A stretch of 64,000 nt of DNA, taken from Liquidambar formosana (taxonomy: Eukaryota; Streptophyta; Magnoliopsida; Saxifragales; Altingiaceae). A program made the translations under genes and the position numbers. Under the pieces are notes generated by a model. The model saw nothing but the letters and a program-made list of their open reading frames with translations. It had not been told where the DNA came from and did not search any database. Of this stretch, positions 34,384-46,411 are shown piece by piece (the first letter of the stretch is position 1; each line of letters opens with the position of its first letter). The stretch spans positions 16,762,559 through 16,826,558 of the forward strand of contig CM077820.1 in the NCBI GenBank assembly GCA_039720395.1, given 5' to 3'.

Positions 34384-34392
34384 TTTAAATAG
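34384..34392 (-). promoter_or_regulatory. TATA-like box of F-box B
   Basis: Minus-strand CTATTTAAA, 64 bp upstream of ATG 34320. It rules out the farther upstream ATG-type start as the likely one. Confidence 0.45.
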
Positions 34393-36202
34393 ATTGCGGA
34401 GCGCGCGCATTGCCTTTTTTCTCCTTGTTCTTGCTTGAATGGGAGCGTCAACGGTCCGAATCTCCAACGGTGGAATCTTGAAGCGGTAATTAGTTTCCTT
34501 TTTCTTTGCTAAGGGTAACAATGAAACTGATGGTCTAATTCTTGCATTTGTTTAAAGAATTTATTATGTTCCTTGCAATAATCCTCTTTAGTGGCTTCAA
34601 AGATTTTCTCATTTTTCAATGTTTATTCATTATAAATAGGGATGCAACTTGATTTGGTTTTGTACGTTCCTTTTGCAGTCAAGGAAATTTTTTTGCTTGA
34701 CAATCGGTATAACCTATCTATAGCTCTAATAGGTGATAATACTTCTCTATAAGTTTGAACTCGAAATCACTGATCGCTTAATAAATGACGCACAATTGAC
34801 CTATAGGGCCATGGTGACAATTCTTGTTGGTAGATTATGCTCATATCGTGCCAAAACATAAGTTTTTGAATATATGTGTCAACCCAAACACAATACATTT
34901 ATTAATCGTATCAATGTTGCAAACATGAACACAACTAGCTGTTAAACAGGTGATATGCCACTACATGGAGATGTAAACGGTTTAATGAATGAAGCCATGT
35001 TGGGTTGTGTTTGGGTGGATGCGATTCTGGTAGTACTGCTGAACTATTTTGGCATGCAAGAAGCCTATGTTCCTATCACCATGTTTGAGTCATTGAACTC
35101 TAGCTTTTGTTTTCCAATACCCATTTCAATTCTCTAAACTCTGAACCTTAAATTAAATTCTTTTCATCCTTAGTTGCTTGTTCAATAGTGAAGCATCTTG
35201 TTGGAGTAAGTATCCTTTTATGACAAATAAAAACAGGTACGGTACAGAACATGGAAGGAGGAAAGAATGTGCTCTTTGGGTTTTGAATATTTAAATCATA
35301 ATAGATACGTCTATTCAACACTGGATTTTCATTCAACTTTTGGGCAAAATGGTTCTGTTTGCTGGTAAAGGGGTGGGCAGACATGCAAATTAAGTATTGC
35401 CATTCAATGAATATTAGCCTTTGATTCAGCACTCAACAAATTATGAAGCGGGGAGGGGCCAAGCCCCGTGCATGTATGCTATGATCATTCATATGCTATC
35501 GACAGTGACGTTTTACTGTAATGGCGGTTTTGATTAGCTTTTAATAAGTTTATTAATCTACAGTGATGAGGAGCTTAATTATTGGAATTGAGGAAAGACA
35601 AAAGATTGGATATGGCATGGTGTTGGATATTGAAAACATGAACCATCATTCATTCGTTCGTTAATTTGGTTATATGAAGAAAACGTAAGCTAGTCGATCT
35701 GATTATTTTCTCCACCACCATCATTTGATTGGTTACATGAGATACCTCTTAGGTTAAGTCCAACGAATGGTGGCTATGCTCATGACCTGCAAAGTGAAGG
35801 AACATACTCTGTTTTCTTTTTCTTTTTTTCTTTTTTTTTTTTTTGTCTTTTTGATCAGCAAAGGAACCTTACACTTCTTCGTTACTCATTAATTGAACTT
35901 CTATTTTATCTGCACCTGCGATCCGGACACTTTCATAGCTCAGTAAGCTAATAGTTAAAATTGAACTATAAGTGAACCAATCCTTGACATAACTCAGCAT
36001 GCTGCGTTGATTAAAGTTGGTGAAGTCCCTTTGTTCATTTGGCATCTTAAATCACAAACCATTATTTGAAATCCAGTAAATGCCAAGTGGGGGAAGATGA
36101 ATGACAGCCAAATTTAGAATTCAATGGTTATGAGAAACAGAGTAGGCTCAAGTCAGTACTACAGAACAATTTCGGTTGCAATTCCGAATTTCCCATCGTA
36201 TA
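34393..36202. repeat. 5' flank of F-box B and host spacer X_D
   Basis: No intact gene. 34555-34680 is a diverged copy of the start of the other spacers. About 35060-35300 resembles X_B after its LINE fragment. 35329-36202 is nearly identical to X_A 25909-26758. The LINE fragment is missing here. The spacer is cut at 36203 by element 3. Confidence 0.65.
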
Positions 36203-36806
36203 TGTGTGGGAATAATCCTGAATCGAAGACCGCAGCTCGGGGCAATTAGCTCAAACTGGGACTATTGATACATGGCTATGACAGCTCAGTCAACCCAAGG
36301 TAAGGCACGTCACCATTCAACTCGGGACTGCCTATTCAGCTCAGGATACCCATTATATAGTTCGCACTACAGTCCAAATTATCACTACAGTCCAAATCTC
36401 TAGACACGGATGCTATCCCTGACAGAGCGGTTATAGGAAACCATGGTTATTTATCTAACCCTAATCAATAAACCATGGTTAGACGGTTATTGATAAACCA
36501 TGGTCAGATCTGACCTAACCAAGGCAACTATCTGACCTCCTATGGTCAATCCGTACAAGTGAGTATAAATAGAATATGATGTAGCCAAATGAGGTAAGCT
36601 AGAGTACCCTAGTTCTCCTAGAATCATCTTCTTGCTTGCCTTCACCTCCATAAACAGCTTCTGACTTGAGCTTTGGAGAGGGCTTGGCCAAACCCACCTT
36701 GGCCTACCCTTTGACATTGTCTTCTAGCTTGTGAACGCAGGTCCATTGGTGAAGATTCAGCTCCATCACTTTCAGCAGTGTTCGAGGTCTAGATTTGGAC
36801 GACACA
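36203..36806 (+). repeat. 5' LTR of element 3
   Basis: About 604 bp from TGTGTGGGAATAAT to GGACGACACA (ends uncertain by about 2 bp). It has a TATA box (TATAAATAG near 36563) and repeated AACCATGGTTA-type palindromic words at 36440-36500. Confidence 0.7.
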
Positions 36807-36811
36807 CAATT

Positions 36812-36828
36812 TGGCGCCATCTATGGGA
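36812..36828 (+). other. Primer-binding site of element 3
   Basis: TGGCGCCATCTATGGGA, directly after the LTR, a variant of the TGGCGCC(G/A)TCT form common in plant Ty3/gypsy elements. Confidence 0.6.
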
Positions 36829-36842
36829 ACCATCACGATAAG

Positions 36843-37343
36843 ATGGTCACTCCACCTTCGTCCACCTACGGTCAAACTAGATCTGGAGCGAATTTCACTT
36901 GTGTAGATCAAACCATCGAAGGAGATGCTGGAAAACGTGCAAAAACCCAGCCTCCGTCAATGGTGCCTCTTTTATCACTGGTGGGAACCAGTCAGCCCCT
37001 CTTCATTCAACAACATCATATTTCACCGGAGATGACTGCTATCCTCCACTCTATTGATGACAAGCCCGCTTTGAAAGCGGCGTTTGATAAGGTTGTGACG
37101 AATAACCCCAACCTAACAACAGTGGTGGAACTAATAGCCACTATGCAGTCAGAGATTCAGACAGCGCAGCTCACCAAACTTACAGCGGAGCAAAATTACC
37201 ACCGCTATCTTCAACTAACCTTTGCTTATCGTAATGCCAATGTTGCTATCGAGGTAGCCAGCCAAACCAACCCACTTCATCGCACTCACTATCAACAGAG
37301 TTCACCCAGAAATAGGCTTTCGCACCATCACCACCGTAGTGGG
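36843..37343 (+). pseudogene. Gag of element 3, N-terminal part
   Basis: Starts at ATG 36843 (MVTPPSSTYGQTRSG); the open frame before it runs through the primer-binding site and is not coding. The N-terminus is polar with Gln-rich and His-rich parts and no named domain. It is interrupted in frame by the solo LTR at 37344 and continues at 40373. Confidence 0.65.
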
Positions 37344-40300
37344 TGTAGACACCCCATTTTCATCCCCATGAGATCATGATAGCGTTTGTTTAGGTTTATA
37401 AGCATTTAGGAATCCCTAAGCATTAAAGGACACTTTTGCCCTTTTAAGCCTTAGGAGAATAGGTCATCATTTCATGCATATTTTTGTCTCTCTGTTGAGT
37501 CCCATCACTGGCATTTAGTTTCTAGAATCATTTTGGATATGTGTGTCAAATTTGGTTCAATTCCAGATAGGTTTGGATAGTTAATTAGAACTTTTGCGAC
37601 CTAAAGGGCAATTTCATCTTTTACTTCGTATATTTTCCAATTGACCTCCAAATTTGTTCTGGAGTGTTCCATTGACTTTAGAATGATGTTTTGAGTCTAA
37701 TTTAAAAGCCAATTTAATTTATTGATAGGTTTTGGATTGGTTTACCACATTACCCTATTGTTAATTGACCTTTTTTCGAGTAATCGCCTCATGAAAACCC
37801 AGCCACTCGATCATGGTCAGGGATTTTTGGTTTGAGAATATTCTAGGCTTATTCTACATTGAATCCTTGAAATTTTGGCTTTTGAATCACTCAAATCGGA
37901 GTTAAATTGACCAATTTGTGTCCATTTGAAGTTTGGAGTCCAAATTAAGCTAGAATTTCAAAATTCTTGGATTCCTCTTGGGTAACCGATTCACCCAACC
38001 GGTCCAACCGGTCACCCTAGGACTCCCTCTTTGTTTATCATATTTTGTAGTTTGACGCGTTTTGGACTCTACCACTCCGAATTTTAGCTTTCCAAAGAAC
38101 TTGTAAGCCTATTGGGAGGTGGTTTTGAGTTGTTTAACATTCATGGGATTTAATTACAGCCCTAGATTGGTTTTATGGTGAATTAATCTCAACCATTGGT
38201 TCACATGGTTGGTTGGTTATAAATAAAGGCTCATTCATCAGCATAAGGGACTTTTGGACTTTTGGTTGGACTTTTGGACTTTTGACACTTCATATTCATA
38301 AGAGAGCTTAGGAGAACGAATTTGCACACACCCATATCACTTGGAGGAGGCTTTCTACTACAATTTTGAAGAGGAACTAGAAGGGAACCAAGCTAAAGAG
38401 AAGGAAGAACACAGTGAAGACCTTTGCTTTGTTGTAAGTCTCCTTTGCATCCTTTTACAATTCCTTCTTCTTCTACTCCATTCTCTGCATAGTTATGGCT
38501 TAGAATTGAATTAGGAATCGTATATACTCTATATTTTAGAGCGTATATGATTCAAATATGATGTGAAAGCATGCTAGTGGAATAGGATTGCGAATTGCTT
38601 GCTGTTAGGATAGTTTCTTTTTTAAGGATAGAGGTACGTTTTGCATAAAAAATCAGTTGATGTTTTTAGGCCGTTTTCTCTTCATGGTTCAATTATATGC
38701 ATGATTTTAAGCATCTTTTATATAGGACACTTGCTGTGTATGCCTCATCTTCATAGGTGTATGGATGATTATTCTTTTTAAGGATAATTATCGTCCTTAG
38801 AGGGTGAGGTTGTGCATAGGTGCTTTTTGGACTGTGTTTAAGTGCGCTGTGAGTTTCTTTGCATTCCTAGGTATATATTTTACGTAGGATATGTGAAGAA
38901 ACCATTCATGCGGAGTGATTTCAACGTAAAATTATCTCCAGATAGTTTTACTTAAGAAAGCTCGCCGTAAGGATGATTATTTCACATTTTTACATAAAAT
39001 ACTTACCTAAGGCATTATGTTAGATTTTCTTTTCATGTTTTGGATTTTCATATGATATTTTCATCATGATAATTCATATTTAGCATGTTTTTTATAGTTT
39101 TGTGCATGTTAGGGTGTTTAGGGCATATAGGAACATAATAGGATTTTGTTTCTCTTTTGATTTTTGTTCTTTGCATGAGTATTAGGTCATTATATGCATG
39201 TTTAGTATTCTGTCCAGATTTGATTTGGGTTTTCTAATGATGATTTAAGCATGAATATGAATGGTTTGAGCTTAATAATTGCCCTATAGAATACATGGGG
39301 TGATTAATTGGTGTTTTCTCGATATTTCGGGATAATTTGCATATGGTAAGTGGTTCATGGTAAGTTTTGTGTGAATTGTTCTCTTCTCCCCTTCGGGTTA
39401 TTGTCTTTACTTTGGACTAGAAGTCCTAAGTTTCCAACTCTCTCAAAATTCTGTTTTATTTGGAGTTTACTCACTTTTGAATTCAAATCACTTTGGAAGT
39501 CTATTTGAGTTAGAATTCTATTCTTTCTCAAATACCTACTTTTTCTCAAACTATTTTTGGAAACTCCTAAGTTTTTAAAACATTTCTTAAGTTGGAAACT
39601 TAGGGTTTATATTTCATTGTAAATGGAGTAACCCCTTCTCAATCGAACTACGTAGATTTTGATCTTTGCATCTTTGTATGCAAGGTACGTAGGTGCTCAT
39701 TTAATGTTCAAGTCCGCCCTGGGATACTAAGTATCCTAGGTTTTCTTTTTTCTCTTTTTTTTATCCATTTGTCCATCACATATTTGCTAGAGGAGTAGGA
39801 TGGACCCATGCTTCATCATTTATCCATCACATATGATTGCTAGAGGAGTAGGATGGATTTGTTTCCTATTCTCTATCTCTCTTACATGCTTTCCATACCT
39901 CTCCTATTTGTTCATAGATGTTTACATGCTTTATGGATGTTTATTGCTTTATGAATGTTCATGGATGAATGTGGATGATTATGGATATTCTTTACATATG
40001 CATGGTGACTAATTAGGAAGTGATTGAAATAGCCCATATAAATTCAGAGACCCATTTTGGGGCAATGTGGGTGCCTATAGGATGTTTCCTAGAACCTTCC
40101 CACATCGTAACTTAGTCTCCGAATCCTCTCTTGTTTTGCTAAGACTTGCTTTTCCTTAATCGGAATCATGTGGTTTGTTTTTCAAAGATTTTCTTTAAAA
40201 ACTATTTTCATGGTTTTCCTTTTTTTCCTTAAAAAATGAGGTGGTGACTCCTTGTTTGATTGTCTTTGTGAACCTTTTAAAAACTAGATTTTTATTAATT

Positions 40301-40367
40301 TAAATTTCTACAAGTCTTTTTAAAAAAAGGGTTTTCCTTCCCCCCGGATCGAAACCCGTGGTTCACA
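37344..40367 (+). mobile_element. Solo LTR of a Tat-like element
   Basis: 3024 bp from TGTAGACACCCC to CGTGGTTCACA, flanked by perfect 5-bp duplications GTGGG (37339-37343 and 40368-40372). A TATA box (TATAAATA) is at 38218-38225. There is no gag or pol inside. The terminal words resemble those of LTR a/b (TGTCACACCCC, GGGGTTCACA), so it is related but different. It is the product of LTR-LTR recombination. Open frames inside are short and without domains. Confidence 0.9.
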
Positions 40368-40372
40368 GTGGG

Positions 40373-41690
40373 CGCGATGACAAGCAACATTCCCCTGATC
40401 TAGAGAACCTTCACTTAGTGCAAGGGGATAGACAATACAACGAACCAGTCTATAGGTCCCTGAGTGCAGTTCTAGACGTTTGGGTCACTCTCAGAGGTGG
40501 AACTAGGATGGCCATAGATATCATGGTTGAGGTGGCTCTGAGGGGGGAACGCACTGAAACGAGATACAGCATCCTAGATCCAGATCTCTCGAGCGAAGAA
40601 GAGAGAGGAGCTCTAGTGGAAATAATAGAAAGCACTCCCAATCTCCTAGACAAGAGGAAAATGATGAAAAATATCTTAAAAGGCATTGGGATAATTATGA
40701 GAGAAGAGGAGATAAGCCAAGAAGCTCTGCGGTAGTTCGGACTCCGTTCATGAGGTGGATTCAACGGGTTCAAATCCCACGAGGGTACTTCGAAATAACC
40801 TTTACTCTTTACTCGCTTTCTATAGATTTCGACCATTATTTAAATTATTATTTGCAACGCATGTCGTTATATTCTGGAAATGAGGGGGGTTTCTCTGTAA
40901 AATTTTCCCTATGAGTTTGGGTGATGTGGCCCTTAAATGGTGGGCTAAAATTCCAGATGATTCTATTGGCAGTTAGGAAGAGCTGAGTAAACTCTTTAAG
41001 AGAAGGTTTATCACGAGTTGCAAATTCCCGAAGACAATGTAGAACCTCTACGAATTGAAACAGAAAGATGCGGAGGGTCTTTGGTAATACTCTTAGAGGT
41101 TTTGGGAGGTTTATAATGAAATTGATGATCCAGTTGAGAAGAATGCCATGGATCTCTTCCAGCTTGGGTTAAAGAAGCCATCACCCCTGTTCAAAGAACT
41201 AACTGTCAATCCCCCGAGAAACCTAGCTAAATTACTCTCCATGGTAGCTAGTTGCTCGAGATTGGATGACTTTTACCAGCTTAAATCCACTAAGAACAAT
41301 AAAAGAGATTAAAGAAGAAGAGATTCCAAACAACACAAGAAACAGCCCCAAGAAGAGAAGTCTATAGGGTCTACCAACCCGAATCATGCAATCTTCACTA
41401 TATTTACCCTCCCGATCTACAAGCTGATGAAAGTAGTAGAGGAGAAAGAGTTCTTTCAGAGACCTAGACCCATGGCTGGGGATCCCGAGAAGAGAAACCG
41501 AAAGCTGTTTTGTAGTTACCACATGGACCATGACCATAAAACGGAAGACTGCAGAATCCTGAAAAACAATCTCGAGACTTGGGCCAAATAAGGCAAATTG
41601 AGTGAGTACATAGCCCGAGGTGAAAAAGGACGGCAATCAGAACCCAAGAAGCCTGAGAACGGAACTCCTCAACCTCATCATCCAAAAATC
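40373..41690 (+). pseudogene. Gag of element 3, main part
   Basis: Continues from 37343 in frame after the solo LTR and its duplication. The gag core (LGDVALKWWAKIPDDSI, LFKRRFITSCKFPK) is recognisable at about 40910-41120 but carries several stops. A zinc-knuckle-like CSYHMDHDHKTEDC lies near 41515-41560. The stops I can interpret (for example in S-stop-EELS) fit loss of Trp or Gln codons by single transitions. Confidence 0.7.
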
Positions 41691-42160
41691 TTGGGAAGAA
41701 TTGATGTTATCATAGGTGGATAGAAGGACTCTGATCTCAAGCCCTGCCACGTCAGCTTGAGAGCTTTTAATGGGAATATAACTTTTCCCCCAGGGTAAAT
41801 TACTCTTCCAGTTCGAGAAGGGCCAGTTCAGTCCATAGAAACCTTCGTAGTCATTCAGGAGAGGTCAGCATATAACATGATTCTCGGGCTACTTTGGATC
41901 CACACCATCAAAGCTGTTCCATCCTCTTACCATCAATCTATTAAGTTCCCGTGTCCAAAGGGAATTATGGAGATTAAAGGAAGTCAAGTAACAGCCCGAG
42001 AGTGCTTTTTGGCGGAATATGCAGGTCATTCAACCTCCTCGGATGAGAGGCTCAAATCTAAAATTCCTCGCCTCCCTAGCATTGGAGCTGACAAGGCCAG
42101 GGGCCTGAAACAGAACTCAGAGCAGAAGAAGAAAGCTAAGGTCGATCCAAACCCCTTATA
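41691..42160 (+). pseudogene. Protease remnant of element 3, active-site part missing
   Basis: GRIDVIIGG is followed after a few codons by KPCHVSLRAFNG, ITLPVREGPVQSIETFVVI and SAYNMILGLLWIH, the C-terminal half of a Tat-type protease. The N-terminal half with the catalytic D-S/T-G triplet is not visible in any frame, so an internal deletion is likely. Two stops lie in the remaining piece. Confidence 0.6.
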
Positions 42161-42242
42161 GGAATGAAAGGGGGAGAGGCCTAGGGTGGAGGAAACAACT
42201 CTGGAGCCTAAAGACTGAACCGGGGAAGAGTTAATAAAGAAA

Positions 42243-43222
42243 GTGATTAATTTTGAAAATCTGGAGAAGTTCTTTTGGATCGGGAAATCATTGAGTAAGG
42301 GCGACGCCGTAGAACAGTTTCAATTTCTGAAAAGCAACATTGATGTATTTGCCTGGTCACCACACGAAATGCCTAGAATTGACCCTCAGATTATCATGCA
42401 TAAGCTGCAGGTTAACCCGAACTGCAAGCCTATGGTTCAGAAACAACGAAGTTTATCTGATAATCGAGCTCAGATGATTTCTGCAAAAGTAGATAAGCTG
42501 CTAAAGGCATGATTTATCAAATAAGTGAAATACCCGACTTGGCTGGCCAATCTTATCTGTGTGAAGAAGAAAACAACAGATTGGCGTGTATGCATTAACT
42601 TCACATACCCCAACAAGGCATGCCCGAAGGATAGTTTTCCATTACCAAAGATTGACCAATTGATAAACTCTATCTCGGGGTATGCGATTGAGTATCTTTG
42701 ATGCCTTCTCGAGTTACCACCAAATCCCTATGGCAGAGCACGATCAAGAAAAAATATCACCCCAAAAAGTACTTATTGCTACAAAGTAATGCCATTTGGG
42801 CTGAAAAATGTCGAGGCGACTTATCAACGTCTAGTGAACAAGATGTTTGAGGGATTAATTAGCAAAAACCTCAAGGCATATGTCAATGATACCATTGTGA
42901 AAAGCAGTTCAGAGAAAAATCACCGAGCAGACCTGACTGAAGCTTTTGCCCGACTCAGGGAGTATGGATGAAGTTAAATGTTAAGAAAAGTTCATTTGGG
43001 GTCGGCTCGAGGAAATTTCTGGGCTATCTAGTCTCAAGGAGAGGGATAGAAGCCAACCCGAGCAAGATTGAGGCAATTAGAACTCTTAAAATGCCAACTA
43101 AAGTTAGGGATGTCCAACAGCTAAATGGAATGGTTGCAGCACTTAGTATATTCATCTCGAGATCATCAGACAAGTGCCACCCTTTTTTTCAGATTTTAAA
43201 GAAGGGAAAACACTCAGGCTAG
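42243..43222 (+). pseudogene. Reverse transcriptase of element 3
   Basis: VFAWSPHEMPRIDPQIIMHK, TDWRVCINFTYPNKACPKDS, CYKVMPFGLKNVEATYQR, then AYVNDTIVKSS where YVDD is expected, then KSSFGVGSRKFLGYLVSRRG. The catalytic Asp-to-Asn change and several stops (for example before FIK and after it, near 42510-42530) make it inactive. A frameshift lies near 42965. Confidence 0.8.
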
Positions 43223-43229
43223 ACCACAG

Positions 43230-43765
43230 ATTGCCAAGAGGCCTACCAAAAACTTGTTGCTCACCTAGAACAACTTTCCACCCTCACCCACCCCCACCTC
43301 GGGGAGACACTATACCTTTACTTAGCAGTTTCAGCACATTCCCTTAGTGGGGTACTCATAGCTCAACGTAGTACAGAGCAAAAGCCAATTTATTACATAA
43401 GCAAAACACTATTGGATGCTGAGACTCGCTACCTTCCCCTTGAACAGTCAATCTTAACACTCGCTACAGCTTCCCGAAAGCTCTAACACTACTTCCAGTC
43501 TCATCCCATCACTGTACTCACCAATTTTCCATTAAAAGATGTCTTGAGGCGAGCTGACCTCTCAGGACGAGTCTTGAAGTGTGGGGTAGAACTTAATGCC
43601 TATGACGTACGTTTTCAGCCCCGAACCGCAATTAAAGGCCAAGTGTTAGCAGATTTCATCACCGAGTTTGCAGATCCTGGCTCCAGTTCAAACCAAAAAG
43701 CAGTTCACTCCTCTCTGGCTGAACTAGGGGGGGAAGGCAATAAAGACAGTAACAAGAAGAAATAG
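43230..43765 (+). pseudogene. Retroviral-type RNase H of element 3
   Basis: LYLAVSAHSLSGVLIAQR, EQKPIYYISKTLLDAETRY, a stop near 43485, then ITVLTNFPLKDVLRRADLSG and AIKGQVLADFITEF. Standard Ty3/gypsy RNase H following RT. Confidence 0.7.
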
Positions 43766-44230
43766 GAGCTCAAGGTGGACCGAGCATCGAATGGAAAAAG
43801 GGCAAGTCTGGGTATAGTGTTGATAGCTCCAGAGGGCGACATTATCGAGCAAGTAATAAGGCTTATATTCCCAGCCTCAAATAACGAAGCCGAATATAAA
43901 GTAGTTGTGGCTAAACTGAGAATTGCCCAAGCAATGGGAGAGAAAGATTTCTGAGTAGACAGCAATTCTATGCTCGTGGTTAACCAATTGAATAAAGAAT
44001 ACAAGGCCAAAGATGAAAGAATGATAGCTTACACGCGCAAGGTTTAGGAATTAACTTCCGATTTTGAAAGCATTGAGTTCTGCCGCTTCGTGAGGGATCA
44101 GAATAGACATGCAGATGGGTTAGTTGCTCTGGCTACAGCTTTAGAAACAGATAGTCCTAGGACCATACACGTTAAGATCCTTTATGAACCCAGTATCGGA
44201 ACTAAAGATATCGTCTTGGACATTTAGGCC
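43766..44230 (+). pseudogene. Second RNase H of element 3
   Basis: LKVDRASNGKRASLGIVLIA, SNNEAEYKVVVAKLRIAQAMG, DSNSMLVVNQLNKEYKAKD and DQNRHADGLVALA match the extra archaeal-type RNase H of the Tat clade, as in element 1. Stops lie near 43764, 43954, 44048 and 44226. Confidence 0.7.
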
Positions 44231-44245
44231 TTAACCCCTAACTGG

Positions 44246-45487
44246 ATGGACGAGATTATTGCCTATTTACAAAGAGATGAGCTACCCAAGGATAGACATC
44301 AGGGGCATCAAGTTCAAACCAAATCAACTCGGTTTTGGTTATCTCCGTCGAGCAGCCTTTACAAAAGATCGTATACAAGGCCTTACTTGAAATGTGTGTA
44401 TGCAGACCAGGTTCTAAACCTTCTCGCTGAGCTCCATGAAAGGTCTTACAGGGGTCAAATGGGGAGAAGATCTCTAGTGCATCGGGCGAATTCCCAAGGG
44501 TACTGGTGGCCATACATGTAGAAAGATGCAGTAAGATATACTAAGAAGTATCCAAAATGCCAGATGTTTGTTTGTTGACAAGATCCACCAGCTAGCTCAA
44601 AAGTTGTATCCTATATCTAGCTCCTGGCCCTTTGCGCAGTGGGGCCTAGACCTCATTGGTTCACTGCCTACGACATTGAAAAATAGAAAATACTTGTTCA
44701 TTGCAACTAATTATTTCACCAAATTAGTAGAAGCAATAGCACTTGCATCTATCAAGGATTTTGACATCATCAAATTTCTTTGAGAAAATATTATCACTTG
44801 ATTCAGGATCCCTAGGGCTTTCATTTCAAATAATGGAATTCAGTTTGATAGTAGGAAAACCAGGGAGTTCAGCGTTGAACAGGGAATCCAGTGGTTATAT
44901 TCGAGTCTGAGCTATCCACAATGCAATGGCCAAGTCAAAGCAACTAATAAGATTATAGTGGCAGGGATAAAGAAGATGCTCGATAACGCCAAGGGCCATG
45001 GCCCGATGAGTTGTACTCTGTCCTGTGGGTATACCAAACTACACCAAGGAGGTCTACAGGAGAGACAGCATTCTCAATGACATATGGGATCGAAGCAGTA
45101 ATCCAAATTGAACTGGGCTTACCAGGTCTCAGAATAGAGCAGTGTGATGCGACAATAAACAAGCAAGTCTCGGTTTGGGATTTAGATCTGGCAGAAGAAA
45201 GAAGGGAAAGAGCTCGAATCAAGATGGCATTTTACCAATAGGAATTGAAGAAATACTACAACAGGAGAGTCAAGTCTAGGGAATTTAGAGTTGGAGAGCT
45301 GGTGCTCAGGCAGGTCAATTTGGGAACCAGGAATCCAGCTGAAGGGAAGCTCGGGGCTACTTGGGAAGGCCCTTACGAGGTTATCAATGTGGGAAGTATA
45401 GGTTCGTACGGACTGAAGAACCTAGAGTCAAGACGGGAGCTTCCTAGATCAATTAATATTGCTAATTTAGGATTGTTTTATCATTAA
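44246..45487 (+). pseudogene. Integrase of element 3, catalytic residues lost
   Basis: Zinc region ELHERSYRGQMGRRSLVHRA...YWWPYM, catalytic core with QWGLDLIGSLPT (first Asp present), AFISNNGIQFDS (Asn where Asp is expected) and NGQVKATNK (Lys where Glu is expected), then the C-terminal part with ATWEGPYEVINVGS and NIANLGLFYH. Two frame changes and several stops. Both changed catalytic residues fit single G-to-A changes on this strand. Confidence 0.8.
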
Positions 45488-46411
45488 AGAATTGTAATTA
45501 CATACGAAGATCAATCAATACAAACATAAATGTTATTCATAAAGATTGCTGTGCATTTATCACTACGAACTAAAGACGCTTGCCCAAGAATGGGTTCAAA
45601 TCAAATTCGGCTTAAGAATAGACACAAGTCTCGCCTAAGAACACGCCCGAGTGCAATAAACCTAAGAATGGGTTAAAAAAGAACTTGCCCAAGAATGGTT
45701 CCAAGTCAAATTCATCCTAAGAATGGGCACAAGCCTTGCCTAGGAATAGGTCCGAGCACAATAAACCTAAGAATGGGATAAAAAGGCACTTGCTCAAAAG
45801 TGGATCCAAGTCGAATCTAGCCTAAGAAGGGGCATAAGTCTCGCCTAAAAATAGGCCCAAGAAAAATAAACCTAAGAATGGGTTAAATAGGCACTAGCCC
45901 AAGAATGGGTTCAAGACAGATCAGCCTAAGAAGGGACACAAGATACTAAGCCAGCCAAATAGAGCAAAACCACTTGGCATGGGAACGAGCTCGTTTAAAG
46001 TAAAATAGCCAACTCTAACCCATGGGAACGCATGCAGATTCTTAAGATGCAATATCAATCCAATACAAGGTATGAATCAAATACTATTCAAAGTTCAATA
46101 CCTATTACGAATATAACACCCGAGCGAGCCTAGGAGCTCACTTAAAGACCTACAAGGGGCCCGAGCTCGTACTCAACATAAGTTAGGCCTATCCAAGAAT
46201 GAGTCCAGGCTTAGCTTATGTTAAATCTCGAACTGGAAGGTAAAAAGTACAAAACCAAGCCTGCTCAAGAATGAGTCCAAGCTTATCCCACATTAAAGGC
46301 ATAAAATAAATGCTCACTCATCACAAAATGAATTCTGACACTTAAGATTGAAGAAAAAAATGTATCTATCATTCCAAAAAGAAAGTTTGTACAAGTTAGG
46401 GCTCATGGCCA
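45488..46411 (+). repeat. Repeat-rich spacer of element 3 with 105-bp tandem units
   Basis: Degenerate tandem units of about 105 bp with CCTAAGAATGGG starts at 45661, 45766 and 45871 (about four copies, 45570-45980). Related words (CAAGAATGAGTCCA) continue to about 46300. No gene. Confidence 0.7.

Noticed and set aside
34321..34521. 67-codon N-terminal extension of F-box B
   Set aside because: A TATA-like box lies within it, the residues do not resemble the family, and ATG 34320 gives the usual short leader before the F-box.
40768..40800. GGTTCAAATCCCAC, like a tRNA B box
   Set aside because: It lies in the gag frame of element 3, and no acceptor stem, A box or anticodon arm can be folded around it.
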